From assembly GCA_019022495.1 (NCBI GenBank), contig JAFEKR010000030.1, positions 682,001 through 746,000 of the forward strand: a stretch of DNA of 64,000 nucleotides, written 5' to 3'. Numbering within the stretch: position 1 is the first letter of the stretch; each line of letters starts with the position of its first letter. This document shows positions 11,133 to 19,863 of the stretch, piece by piece. Below the pieces are notes generated by a model. The model had not been told where the DNA came from and made no database searches. It saw only the letters and a program-made list of their open reading frames with translations. Source of the stretch: Epichloe hybrida. Lineage: Eukaryota; Ascomycota; Sordariomycetes; Hypocreales; Clavicipitaceae. A program made the position numbers and the translations under genes.

Positions 11133-14128
11133 ATAGCATTATTAAGAGTTAATTACGATGCCTATAATAGGTGTTAAGATGTTAATATTATTAAAGCTAT
11201 TATAGTTGTGTTACTAGCGAATTATAGGAAATAAATTATAGTTAACTACTAGGCTCCTTAGAGGGATTATTAAAGAAGGATTAACTTAGTATTAGTGTGA
11301 ATATAGGTATTATAGAGGTAAGGTCTCCTTTAACTAACTATATTAAGGGATTTCCTAAGATCTATAGTTATAATAATAAAAACGCTATTATAGTAGCTTA
11401 TTATAAGTTTATAATAGTATTAAAAAGGGCGTTAACTTGCGTAGCAATGCTAGTAAGTGTGTTATGCTACGGGCTGTGGCTACGGCGTGTGATTCTGCCG
11501 CGGCCTGAAGCTAATAATATTGTAGCCTTGCCCCTACCTCTACTACTATAGCCTAAAGCTATTAATACTTATGATTATATTACCTGTGATGCTTATAATG
11601 CCTGTAATATAGTAAGCTTAATAATAGATTAGTTTCTTACCCTAGCTAGTATATAAGACTATTCTAAAGTATTGTGAATTCTCCCTGTATTTAAAACTTA
11701 GCCTAGTAATATAGTAAGGCTATTATAGGCCTGCTATTACCTGCCTATATTATTAGGGTTAGGCTTAATAATAGTAGTAATTTAAGCCTCTTGTTTATTA
11801 GTAATTAGCTTTAGCTACTAGTAATAGTTAAAGTAAGTTATAAGAAGCTTACTACTACTCTCTAGTATAGTAGTAATTATATAGCTATAAGGGATTCTAA
11901 ACTATACTATAAACTTATAACTATATAAGGTCCTAGGCGCTTTGCCTTCTTCTTTATCCTTTGCCTTCTAATATTGCTAGATAACCTGATTTATTAGAAA
12001 CTAGCCTAATTTATAAGCTAAAGGGTAAGTAATTAGGTAGTTATCCTAATTAATTTAGTAGCTCTTTAGTTACTTCTTAAATTTTACAGAAAAGGCAGCG
12101 CAGTAGCTCTAAATAAGCTACTAGATACGTTTATAGAGAATATATAAATTAATAAATCATAGCTTATAAGATACCTTTAAGTAGCTATAGGATCCCTTTA
12201 TATAAGATATACTTAATATTCTAAAATTTTAGTTTAGGTCTATAGTAAATACGGCCTATTTATAACGCTATAGTAGATATATTAAATTAAGGTACGTAAT
12301 AATTACTAGGAGTAAGGTTAGTAAGGGTTCTTCTAGTTAGGATTACTAGGCTTAAACTTACTATCCTGCTCTTTAAATTAGTCTTAGAGCTTGTCCTAAT
12401 GCTTTAAAAAATCAGCCTTAGTAAGCATGAATAGCATAAATCACCACGTATTACGGATGCTAGAAGCTGTAAGTGGTGTATCTTTAATCTTACGAAGAAT
12501 AGGCTTACTAAGGGCCTTTGTAATAGATTAGTTTAATATAGTAGCTGTCTCTGCTAGCTTAGAACTAAGCCTTATAATATGATCTTTATTATTATTCTAA
12601 GGTTAGTTAGCTTTATTAATGTGGTTATTATGAGGGCATACCTAGCGTGATTTTGGCGCTCTTATGCGTGCTAGTGGTTTAAGGATATTATAGTTATTAA
12701 GGTTTCCTTTCTACTTCTTTATAATATTTATTATAATATTCTATAGTAAATGCTACCTATATATCTGCTACTATGATAATAGGAAGGTGGTTTAAAGGCT
12801 AGATTTAAGAGCTTTGTTAAAATCCGTGATAATAATATGTAGCATTTTAATGCTAGCGGCCTCTGTAGCTAGCTTAAGATGCCTTAAAAGCTAAGTATAA
12901 GCCTTATAGTTCTCTTTAGTAGTAAGGCTAAAAGTAACACTAAATATTATATGCAGAGATATAATACTAGTGACTTGTAATAAGGGCAGATTAAAGCGGT
13001 TAACCTTATATGTGTTATCTATCTGTAATAGCTCTGGATTTTGCTTCTATTACTAAATTAAATCCTTATATACCTAGAATGCTTGCGAAAGCTTTCTAAA
13101 AACACCCTGAAAGATTACCTTATAGAAAATACAGTTATTATCTTTAAGAAGATTAATGAATTTTTGTGTTAATATTCCTAGGTAATATTATGTAAGGTGT
13201 AGCTAACGCTAGATATAAAAAACATCTAGGCTAGTAATATAAACCTTAGGGTGCTCCTGTATGATTTAGCCTGTAATTTACTTTGTTAATAATGTACTAA
13301 GCTTGCTAAGGTTTTCTACCCTTGTCTAAAGGAGCGAAAGGCTGAATTTCTCTTAACTTTAAAGTTATAGTATACTAGAATCTAATAGAGAAATAACTAG
13401 ATTGTGATTATATAGGTTTTTGTCAGGAGCACGGAGGCTAAGGGGCTATGGACAGGATGGTCACATATTAGAGCCCTTGGATAAGCCTTAGGTTCCGCGG
13501 ATAACTAAGTAGCTACAAGATAGCCATGTGCACGTAGTAGGGTATTTAGACAAGGACCGCCCATAAGAGATGTGAGAGGTTAGAGTTTAAGACCTTTATG
13601 CACCCACCCCTAAGTAGTAGCTCTCTAGCTACGACTAAGAACCTTAGCCTTCACTCCGTTTATATCTCCCCGAACACAGTCGTGATAGTTTTGCTTAACT
13701 AAAGGAACCTACACTTTCTCGTGTTAATTATATTATACTTACGTGATAAAAGGGCATTATAATTTTCGTGAGGAGGTTCTATAGATACCTGTATTAGTGC
13801 TAAAAGGCCTGTATTAGCCGCTATGCTAATATTAAAGTTTAAATAAATCTCTCTTGCTAGTTTGCTGTGAATAACTACCACTAGACTTAACTATAATAAA
13901 TCCCTTACTTACTTATATATTTTAAATAGTATTAATTATAGCTTTTATAGTAAAGTAAAATAGCTATATCTCTAGGAATAATATAATAGCAAAAGAATAA
14001 AAGGAAGTGATTATTATAGTGTTATAATATATTATATTAAGAGGTTATGGGTTGGTTTGCCTATAACGATACGGGCTGTATTATAATAGGCGGTGAGATA
14101 TAGTAATATTAATTGTTGCTATAGCTAC

Positions 14129-14234
14129 GAAGATTAATGGACGCGAGCTACACTAAAAACAGGTGGGCGGGTCGTCCATCCCGATTAGGACTAACGGCAG
14201 ATGCGTAATCAATTTTTGACAGATGCGTGTTTAG
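14129..14234 (-). repeat. Right terminal inverted repeat of the 10.97-14.27 kb transposon
   Basis: Reverse complement of the left repeat. The tip region just outside (14,235-14,268) pairs only partly with the left tip, which carries extra sequence. Confidence 0.85.
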
Positions 14235-14582
14235 ATGTCCCTGTAGAACCCTCCTAGTTTACCCCTCCTAGATCTGTTGTAGACGTGGCTGTTCCTTCAC
14301 ACGCCATGAACACGTGACAATAGTCAGTAGTTCAGTTCCCTCGTAGTTTATACATCAACTTTCTTGCAATTCTGCACATCACATCATCTGCAAGAATCCA
14401 GAAGGTTTGCTAGAATCCCCCAATAAACCAGACCATCCGTCAATGCTAGCCGCTGCTAACAGTGCACCTTACAGTTACTCAAGACCTGTCGCCTCGCCTA
14501 TGCCCTATGGGCCTTGTCGTTGCGTGCACATCGCGCCTTGCAACGCACAGCGCCTTACATCGTCCACAAAGGCCGAATCACG

Positions 14583-16064
14583 ATGGCCGAACGCGATGAC
14601 GAGATCCACAGACTCCAGCGAGAGCTGGAGGCGATGCGTCGCGACCTGCGTGACACTTCGTACGATGAGTATTTACGACTTTGCCACGAAGAACTCTTCA
14701 CAACGCTTCAGATACAAACCATGGCGAGATCAACGCGCGGTGGGATCACCAATGTAATGAACAAGCATTACCCATTGGAATTACATCCTTGGAATGAATT
14801 TCTTGAAGAGCAGAGACTGCGCCACCACATAATTCAAGAAACAATACCAGGCCTCCTTCTGCCCTCAAAAATGGCTGTTCGTACAATAGCGGAAACTTTG
14901 AACAGAGAAGAACCGGTCGCCAGTGAGGAGGATCTCAGGACTTTTGAGCATCTAGCTGTCGAAGATCCTGTGGAAATCATATTTGCCGCGTTTGGTTCAC
15001 GATCTCAAGACCAGCCGAACGGACGGGAGCTTGATTGCAAAAAAATCATGTTTAACAATCAGCCTCACAGTGCGAACAATTCTATCAATAGTGATGCCGT
15101 CGAAGCCTCAGGCAAAAACAGGCCAGATAAATGGGTTATCCGTACCAGTTTCTCAGGAGACCGGTATATTGTATTCCCTGTTGAGTACAAGGCAGCACAC
15201 AAAATATCACTTGAAAGTTTCCAGGTGGCTATGCGTAAAGAGGACTTGTTTACCCGCGTCATCTCGAGAATCTCTAGCGGTAAAATCAGCAACGATGAAG
15301 AGACGAAGCTGCAAGAAAAGATGGAAGACACTGTCGCCAAAGCTCTCGCCCAAACGTTTCACTACATGGTCCACATCGGCACTAGTTATGGGTATCTCAC
15401 CAATGGAAAATCCTTAATCTTCTTACATATTAGAGACGATCCCAGTGTCCTTTACTATCACTTGTCACAACCGGAGACCGATGCTAAAGGCCGAGACGGA
15501 TCGATAGATCCATTTTACACTGCCGTCGCCCAACTGTCGGCGTTCTGTCTGCGGGCTTGCCAGGATCCTGGTAAGCCCACCTCGTGGAAAGAGAAAGCCA
15601 TGCAACGCCTGAAGCTGTGGCCGCACCCGTACCCTGAGATGCTTGGTGTGACACCAGAGGAAGAAGAATCACCCCAGTCAACGAGATCTGACTCATCTTA
15701 TGCTGGACCAATTACTGCTGCAAAAGAACTTACAGTAGCGCTACGGCGAACAACAAGGGCATCATGTAAACCCGTGCCAGAGCTAGGCGCCAACGACACC
15801 AGCGACGATGATTCAGGTGGTGATTCCAACAGACGAACTCACGGTCTGCAACCATCGCTGATAGTGGAGGTTCCTGGTCCCAAGAAACGAAAGGACCCTC
15901 CATCAGGAAGCGAGGAGACTCGAAGCAGCGAGGAGACTCGAAGCAGCGAGGAGACTCGAAGCAGCGAGGAGACTCGAAGCAGCGAGGAGACTCGAAGCAG
16001 CGAGGAGACTCGAAGCAGCGAGGAGACTCGAAGCAGCGAGGAGACTCGAAGCAGCGAGGAGTAG
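14583..16064 (+). CDS. PD-(D/E)XK nuclease-like domain protein; N-terminal part of a fungal nuclease-like/kinase-like gene
   Basis: From the ATG at 14583 the product starts with a coiled-coil-like segment (DDEIHRLQRELEAMRRDL). It continues with YDEYLRLCHEELF, LQIQTMARSTRGG and a central domain carrying VFPVEYKAAHKISLE. That Glu-x-Lys strand resembles the catalytic core of PD-(D/E)XK nuclease-like domains found next to kinase-like domains in fungal Crinkler-related and repeat-associated families. The C-terminal linker is acidic, has a basic PKKRKDPP patch (possible nuclear localisation signal) and runs into eight 18-bp repeats read here as SEETRS before a TAG. The kinase-like part follows in another frame (16,100-16,804), so this looks like the first half of a broken gene. 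An in-frame ATG at 14514 would add 23 residues. The RIP-degraded transposon lies just upstream. Confidence 0.65.
   Translation: MAERDDEIHRLQRELEAMRRDLRDTSYDEYLRLCHEELFTTLQIQTMARSTRGGITNVMNKHYPLELHPWNEFLEEQRLRHHIIQETIPGLLLPSKMAVRTIAETLNREEPVASEEDLRTFEHLAVEDPVEIIFAAFGSRSQDQPNGRELDCKKIMFNNQPHSANNSINSDAVEASGKNRPDKWVIRTSFSGDRYIVFPVEYKAAHKISLESFQVAMRKEDLFTRVISRISSGKISNDEETKLQEKMEDTVAKALAQTFHYMVHIGTSYGYLTNGKSLIFLHIRDDPSVLYYHLSQPETDAKGRDGSIDPFYTAVAQLSAFCLRACQDPGKPTSWKEKAMQRLKLWPHPYPEMLGVTPEEEESPQSTRSDSSYAGPITAAKELTVALRRTTRASCKPVPELGANDTSDDDSGGDSNRRTHGLQPSLIVEVPGPKKRKDPPSGSEETRSSEETRSSEETRSSEETRSSEETRSSEETRSSEETRSSEETRSSEE
15912..16055 (+). repeat. 18-bp tandem array, 8 copies, in coding sequence
   Basis: The unit GAGGAGACTCGAAGCAGC is repeated eight times without variation, ending in GAGGAGTAG. 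In the frame of the upstream ORF it encodes SEETRS. In the frame that continues into the downstream kinase-like ORF it encodes RGDSKQ. Confidence 0.95.
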
Positions 16065-16099
16065 AACTGGAGGCCCGCCCTTACTGCACACAGGAATGT

Positions 16100-16804
16100 A
16101 TGCTGGGCCTAAAAAGAAACGGGCTTCTCGACGAGAAATGCCCGAACGCGGCACTCCATCGGCGTGCCTCTAGAAGTATGTCGCATCCCATCGATGCAGC
16201 CTCCCTCAGGAAGCTTCTACGCGAGGAACTGGGCCGGCCCGTCTACCGCCTACGTTCCGTAAAACCTCTGGATGGTGAGGGCAAATACGGAGCGACAGGA
16301 TCGCTTTTCAAGTTATCACTACCCCGCTATGGATATACATTCGCTGGGAAAGGAACGTTCGCCGCGGCTGTCAAAAGACTGCAGCATGAAGAAGAGGTTT
16401 ATACGCGCATAGAACCGTTGCAAGGCCACTTCTCCCCCGTTTGCTTAGGCAGTATCCCCTTGGATACGCCCCTTTGCTTAGGCACAATTCCCTTGGATAA
16501 GCCTTACCCGTTGGAACCGGTCGTTCACATGTTGCTCATGTCATGGGCGGGAGACGAGCTCACATCTGAGGATGAATTCCTACCAGAACAGAAAGGGTTC
16601 CGCGATTTGCTTCGCAAATATGGCGTCGTCCACAACGATATGCGGCAGTCAAACTTTCTTAGGAACCATGAGCGGGGACGCATCATGCTCATCGATTTCG
16701 ATGTAGCGACTATTCAACCACCTGTGCAACACAAGCAGGTCAAGAGGCTATCTCATAAGAGAGAGAAGCATTTGCGACGTGACTCAGGGACCGTGTCAGT
16801 GTGA
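16100..16804 (+). CDS. Kinase-like C-terminal part of the broken nuclease-like/kinase-like gene
   Basis: This frame is open upstream through the 18-bp array. Reading through gives a Cys-containing link (YCTQECMLGL, CPNAALH) directly before HPIDAASLRKLLREE. That link is a family feature and suggests that this ORF once continued from the upstream one. The kinase-like fold shows GATGSLFKLSL (loop-like), YTFAGKGT (possible ATP lysine), VHMLLMSWAG (hinge-like), VVHNDMRQSNFL (catalytic loop with His-x-Asp and Asn) and MLIDFDVA (DFG variant DFD). It ends about 120 residues after the hinge, shorter than a canonical kinase. Catalytic activity is unproven. The relation to the first half is +2 in frame with no convincing intron. 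Confidence 0.6.
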   Translation: MLGLKRNGLLDEKCPNAALHRRASRSMSHPIDAASLRKLLREELGRPVYRLRSVKPLDGEGKYGATGSLFKLSLPRYGYTFAGKGTFAAAVKRLQHEEEVYTRIEPLQGHFSPVCLGSIPLDTPLCLGTIPLDKPYPLEPVVHMLLMSWAGDELTSEDEFLPEQKGFRDLLRKYGVVHNDMRQSNFLRNHERGRIMLIDFDVATIQPPVQHKQVKRLSHKREKHLRRDSGTVSV

Positions 16805-17084
16805 GAAATGGCTTAGTGTTGGAACAAGCATGATATCAATTCCCTCCACAAAGTTTATCGCAAACTTTGTATTAACCTTACAGCCCCCCGTATTTGTGGC
16901 TTAAAGCTTGTTCCTTTGTTCATGTTTTACCTATCACTGTGGTGCTTATTATTTAGCTGTTATTATTGTTTTAGCTAGGTATGGCTAGTAATTTTTTTTG
17001 TTCCTTAAAAATTAGATGCATTGACCACAATCAATGACCCCCAAAAAAAATAAAAAATAAAAATCAATTCCCTCGCGTGGGTTT
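16805..17084. other. AT-rich spacer after the kinase-like gene
   Basis: Low-complexity A/T runs near 17,040-17,060. No gene was recognised. Confidence 0.4.
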
Positions 17085-17270
17085 AGGCTCGGTCAAGGGG
17101 TCACTAGATGCGCATACCGCGTTAGTCCTAATCGCGATTAACGGTCTACACTCGCGTCCGTTAATTTTTTTTACTAGGATGCCGAAGTTGTTAATGTTTA
17201 CGCGAGCTAGGGTGTTATGCTGCCCGCCGCGGTCATGGCATGTAATTCTACCTCACAGAGACAAGCTGGC
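17085..17270. mobile_element. Remnant related to the 10.97-14.27 kb transposon
   Basis: The words GCGTTAGTCCTAATCGCGATT, ACTCGCGTCCGTTAAT and GTGTTATGCTGC...CCGCGG...CATG...GTAATTCTACC follow one another in the same order as in the left TIR (11,067-11,125) and internal segment (11,458-11,505) of the large element. Most of the interior is missing here. It is less AT-shifted than the large copy and may be a MITE-like or deletion derivative. Confidence 0.55.
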
Positions 17271-18305
17271 TAGACTACTTGACAATAAATTATCCTTGAC
17301 AACCCCGACTTTTGGTCAGCTCTGCCAAGACAACCGCACGGGGGGCACGGGAACAAGATATCAAGCGTGAAACAGCGACAGTCTGAATAAGAAATCACAC
17401 CCACTCAGGGCTTACGTGGGGGAGACGGTACAGCTCTTTACAAATACCGCTTGCAGATACGACCACGATTTGATGCCACCGGTAGCCTCGTGGCTGTTTG
17501 CTAGACTGGATTGTTAATTCAAGATTCTTCTCTTGCGTAGTTTTAGAATATTTGTTATAGGGCGATTAGACGCCAAATACCTGCATCTCATCTATAGTGG
17601 TGATACTTTGGTCGGCCTTGGACGTCACTAGATTCTCAAGCTTTCGTTAAAAGATGTCGACTTTAAGATCAGTAAACTGATTAGCTCTGTTAATGATAAG
17701 CCTCCCTTTCACGTGTCTAGCACAGAATGTGACATGTTGCTATAACAGTTTGCTCTGAAGACACGAGCTAAAAGTAGTGTCTGCAGTATGTCCGATCAAA
17801 AAAATCGTAAGACGCGCCTAATTGATGACCCTCTGCCCTATCACATGGTACAGCCTCGTAGGACGAATGTGACCTTGAGTAATTTCCCTCCAATGAATCC
17901 AATCGATGGCGTAGATACGACCAAAATGATAAATACGAATAACACGATCAAGACCACGAACATTTACATATAAACATGCGCGGAAACGGCTTTTACGATC
18001 ACAAGACTCTTGCTTGGGACAGATGCCTGTTGCGTGATATGCGAGAATGGCGGGATGATTGCTGAGTGCTGTTGAGACGATGAGAGGGCAAAGCCAAGCT
18101 TCACCTTTTTTGCAGCGCTGAATTGTTGCATGTTGGCTTATATTCATGGACTAGATTGATTGCTAACCCTCATTGGGATTGTTTTGAATCGTTATGCTAA
18201 CCATGCGGGAAGAGAATCGAAGGTCCTTTAATGCTGCAGACTATTTATTGAGCGGACACTCTGTATTTATAGCGTTCCGACTTCACCAAAAAAGCCCCTG
18301 GCCTA
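17271..18305. other. Intergenic region without recognised gene
   Basis: About 1 kb. A 61-codon frame at 17,788 has no family features. No repeat or RNA gene was identified. Confidence 0.4.
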
Positions 18306-18601
18306 TTACTTGCAGCACTTCTTCTTGTAGCCAGTCGAGCAGCAAGCTCCATCGCCGCAGTTGCTCGTTTCCACGTCTCGATACCCCTCCGGGCAGGAAC
18401 CGGCACAAAATGGGGCGGTGCCGGACCAGAAACAACTTGCAGCTGGCTGTACCTGCTCGACAGCGGCACCGTCCGGTGGATTGTCTGTTCCAGCGGATTA
18501 GTATATGCAGCATTCGAAAGCAAGGAGTACGTGAGAAACACACTGGTGGCTGCGGCTGTGGCAGCTACAGCAAAAACAACAGAAATCAGGGCCAAGCGCA
18601 T
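18306..18601 (-). CDS. Small secreted cysteine-rich protein (78 residues, 8 Cys)
   Basis: Exon 1 (18601-18544) encodes a signal peptide, MRLALISVVFAVAATAAAT. A 59-bp intron (GTGTGT donor, ACTAAT branch-like site, GAACAG acceptor) leads to exon 2 (18484-18306) and a TAA. The mature part is a short acidic linker followed by SCFWSGTAPFC, AGSCPEGY, SNCGDGACC and STGYKKKCCK, giving eight cysteines that could form four disulfides. The W-x-GTAPFC-x-G-x-CP-x-G pattern occurs, to my knowledge, in small secreted proteins of fungi and some animals. The function is unknown, and an apoplastic or cuticle-facing role is inference. Unspliced reading gives a misleading 165-codon frame (18,245-18,742) that lacks the cysteines. 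It lies in the repeat-rich island, 160 bp from a MITE. Confidence 0.75.
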
Positions 18602-18761
18602 TTTTCGGGATTGTGTGATCGTCTGGGGATGGAAGTAGCGGATAACTGTTTGGCAACTCAGACTGGTTGGATAGATGGGATGATGAACCAAGGGAGAGGA
18701 GTATTCCAATGTCGTAGAGAATTGGGGTTTATATATATTCATTCCTGCCGAACCAAGGCTC

Positions 18762-19039
18762 TATCTCTTCGATGCCCATAAGGCTACACCTGCGTACTAA
18801 CAAGGGTTATACACTAATAAGACTATTACTATTAGTAATACTTTCTAGCGCTTACTAATTTATGTAGTAATACATGTAGAAGTACTAGGGAATATCTAAG
18901 CTATAAAAAGTAATATTACATATCTTACAACCCTACTACATAAGCTATATTACTAAAGGTTACATTAGGTTACCCTCTTTTACTAGCTTAAAAAAGAGGG
19001 TCAGTACGCAAGTGTAGCCTTATGGGCATTAAAGAGATA
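18762..19039. mobile_element. 278-bp MITE with ~37-bp terminal inverted repeats and TA target site
   Basis: The left end, TATCTCTT-CG-ATGCCCATAAGGCTACAC, is mirrored at the right end by GTGTAGCCTTATGGGCAT-TA-AAGAGATA, with two or three mismatches over about 37 bp. TA at both outer edges fits a Tc1/mariner-type target duplication. The interior is AT-rich with no coding potential. Confidence 0.8.
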
Positions 19040-19397
19040 TCCGATAGAAACCTTGACAACGAGAATCGTGATTGCTCACATCAAGGTTACACAGTGGCCT
19101 CACATTGTCTTCTCGAACCTGCCATTTCAAGCTATGCAAAGTAGCACGTGCACTGTAGTGGAACAATGAATTGTTACGGGGAAAATAAGAGGCGGCTGTG
19201 GAAGGATGCAGGTGATGTCAAAGATTGACTAGAAGAGAAGATGAAGATAAATTGCTATCTAGAATCCCGGAATCTAACAGATGGAATAGGAAGCTGTACA
19301 TGAGCTTTGAAAATCTCAATGGAGAAGTAAATAACAAAAGGTCTATTAGATAAGTGAATCTAGGTCTGTAAACACAGCCTATAATAAAATACATACG

Positions 19398-19475
19398 ATG
19401 CAGGAAGATGACAAGAGTGATGCCTCAGTGATGCCTCAAATATGAGGCTACTATGTGAGTCCTCAACACAGCCGA
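19398..19475. repeat. Right copy of the diverged direct repeat flanking the accessory island
   Basis: This repeats the words found just after carX: GATGCAGGAAG, ATGACAAGAGTGATGCCTCAG, TATGAGGCT, ATGTGAG and TCCTCAACA. It carries its own short internal duplication of TGATGCCTCA. Confidence 0.6.
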
Positions 19476-19863
19476 CTGGCCACTAATTTGTGCGTGCAGA
19501 CACGTGCAACCTTTGATTCTCATCAACACCGACCATTTATGTGAATTGACATGTTATATTACAAGCCATCAAGCGTTGAAATCTCTTTGCGCTCAACGCG
19601 GTGGGTATTGATGTTATAGCAGATTGCACGGGCAATCCAATCTGATTTTCCCTGTATAAATCGCCACGCCACACATGCTTGTGCCAGGAGATGCGCTCAA
19701 GGAGATGGCCGCATGAAAGCTAAAATGCGACTCAACACCCTTTTGACTAGCTGCAGACACGCCACATCTTTTAGGAACGCCAATCTCCAATCTGCAGCGA
19801 GTCGACTTCTTTGTGAAGCCTTCATTACAGGTATCAAGTACTCTTGCCGTCGCGAGACCCTTG
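19476..19863. other. Spacer downstream of the acyl-CoA ligase
   Basis: Nothing recognised. Confidence 0.4.

Larger units (their letters stand above)
10970..14268. mobile_element. RIP-degraded DNA transposon with long terminal inverted repeats, Mutator/Hop-like
   Basis: An inverted repeat of roughly 100 bp is conserved at both ends: 11,027-11,132 against 14,129-14,234, sharing CTAAACACGCATCTG, GCCGTTAGTCCTAATC and CGCGTCCATTAATC. Weaker homology extends outward to GGGGTAAACTAG at both tips. Outside the tips lie TAGATAAGT (10,961) and TAGATCTGT (14,269), a 7/9 match fitting a 9-bp target-site duplication. The interior is very AT-rich, TpA-loaded and full of stops in all frames, as expected of RIP, so no transposase frame survives. 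From memory, the ~3.3 kb length, ~100-bp TIRs and 9-bp duplication match the Mutator-like Hop element of Fusarium. The superfamily is inferred from this structure, not from protein homology. Confidence 0.75.

Noticed and set aside
11297..13881. Short frames inside the RIP-degraded transposon
   Set aside because: They are remnants in AT-rich sequence, too short and without transposase motifs.
15903..16154. Minus-strand LLAASS repeat frame
   Set aside because: It is an antisense shadow of the 18-bp array.
18245..18742. Unspliced 165-aa frame over the Cys-rich secreted protein
   Set aside because: The true product requires removal of the 59-bp intron; the unspliced continuation lacks the conserved cysteines.
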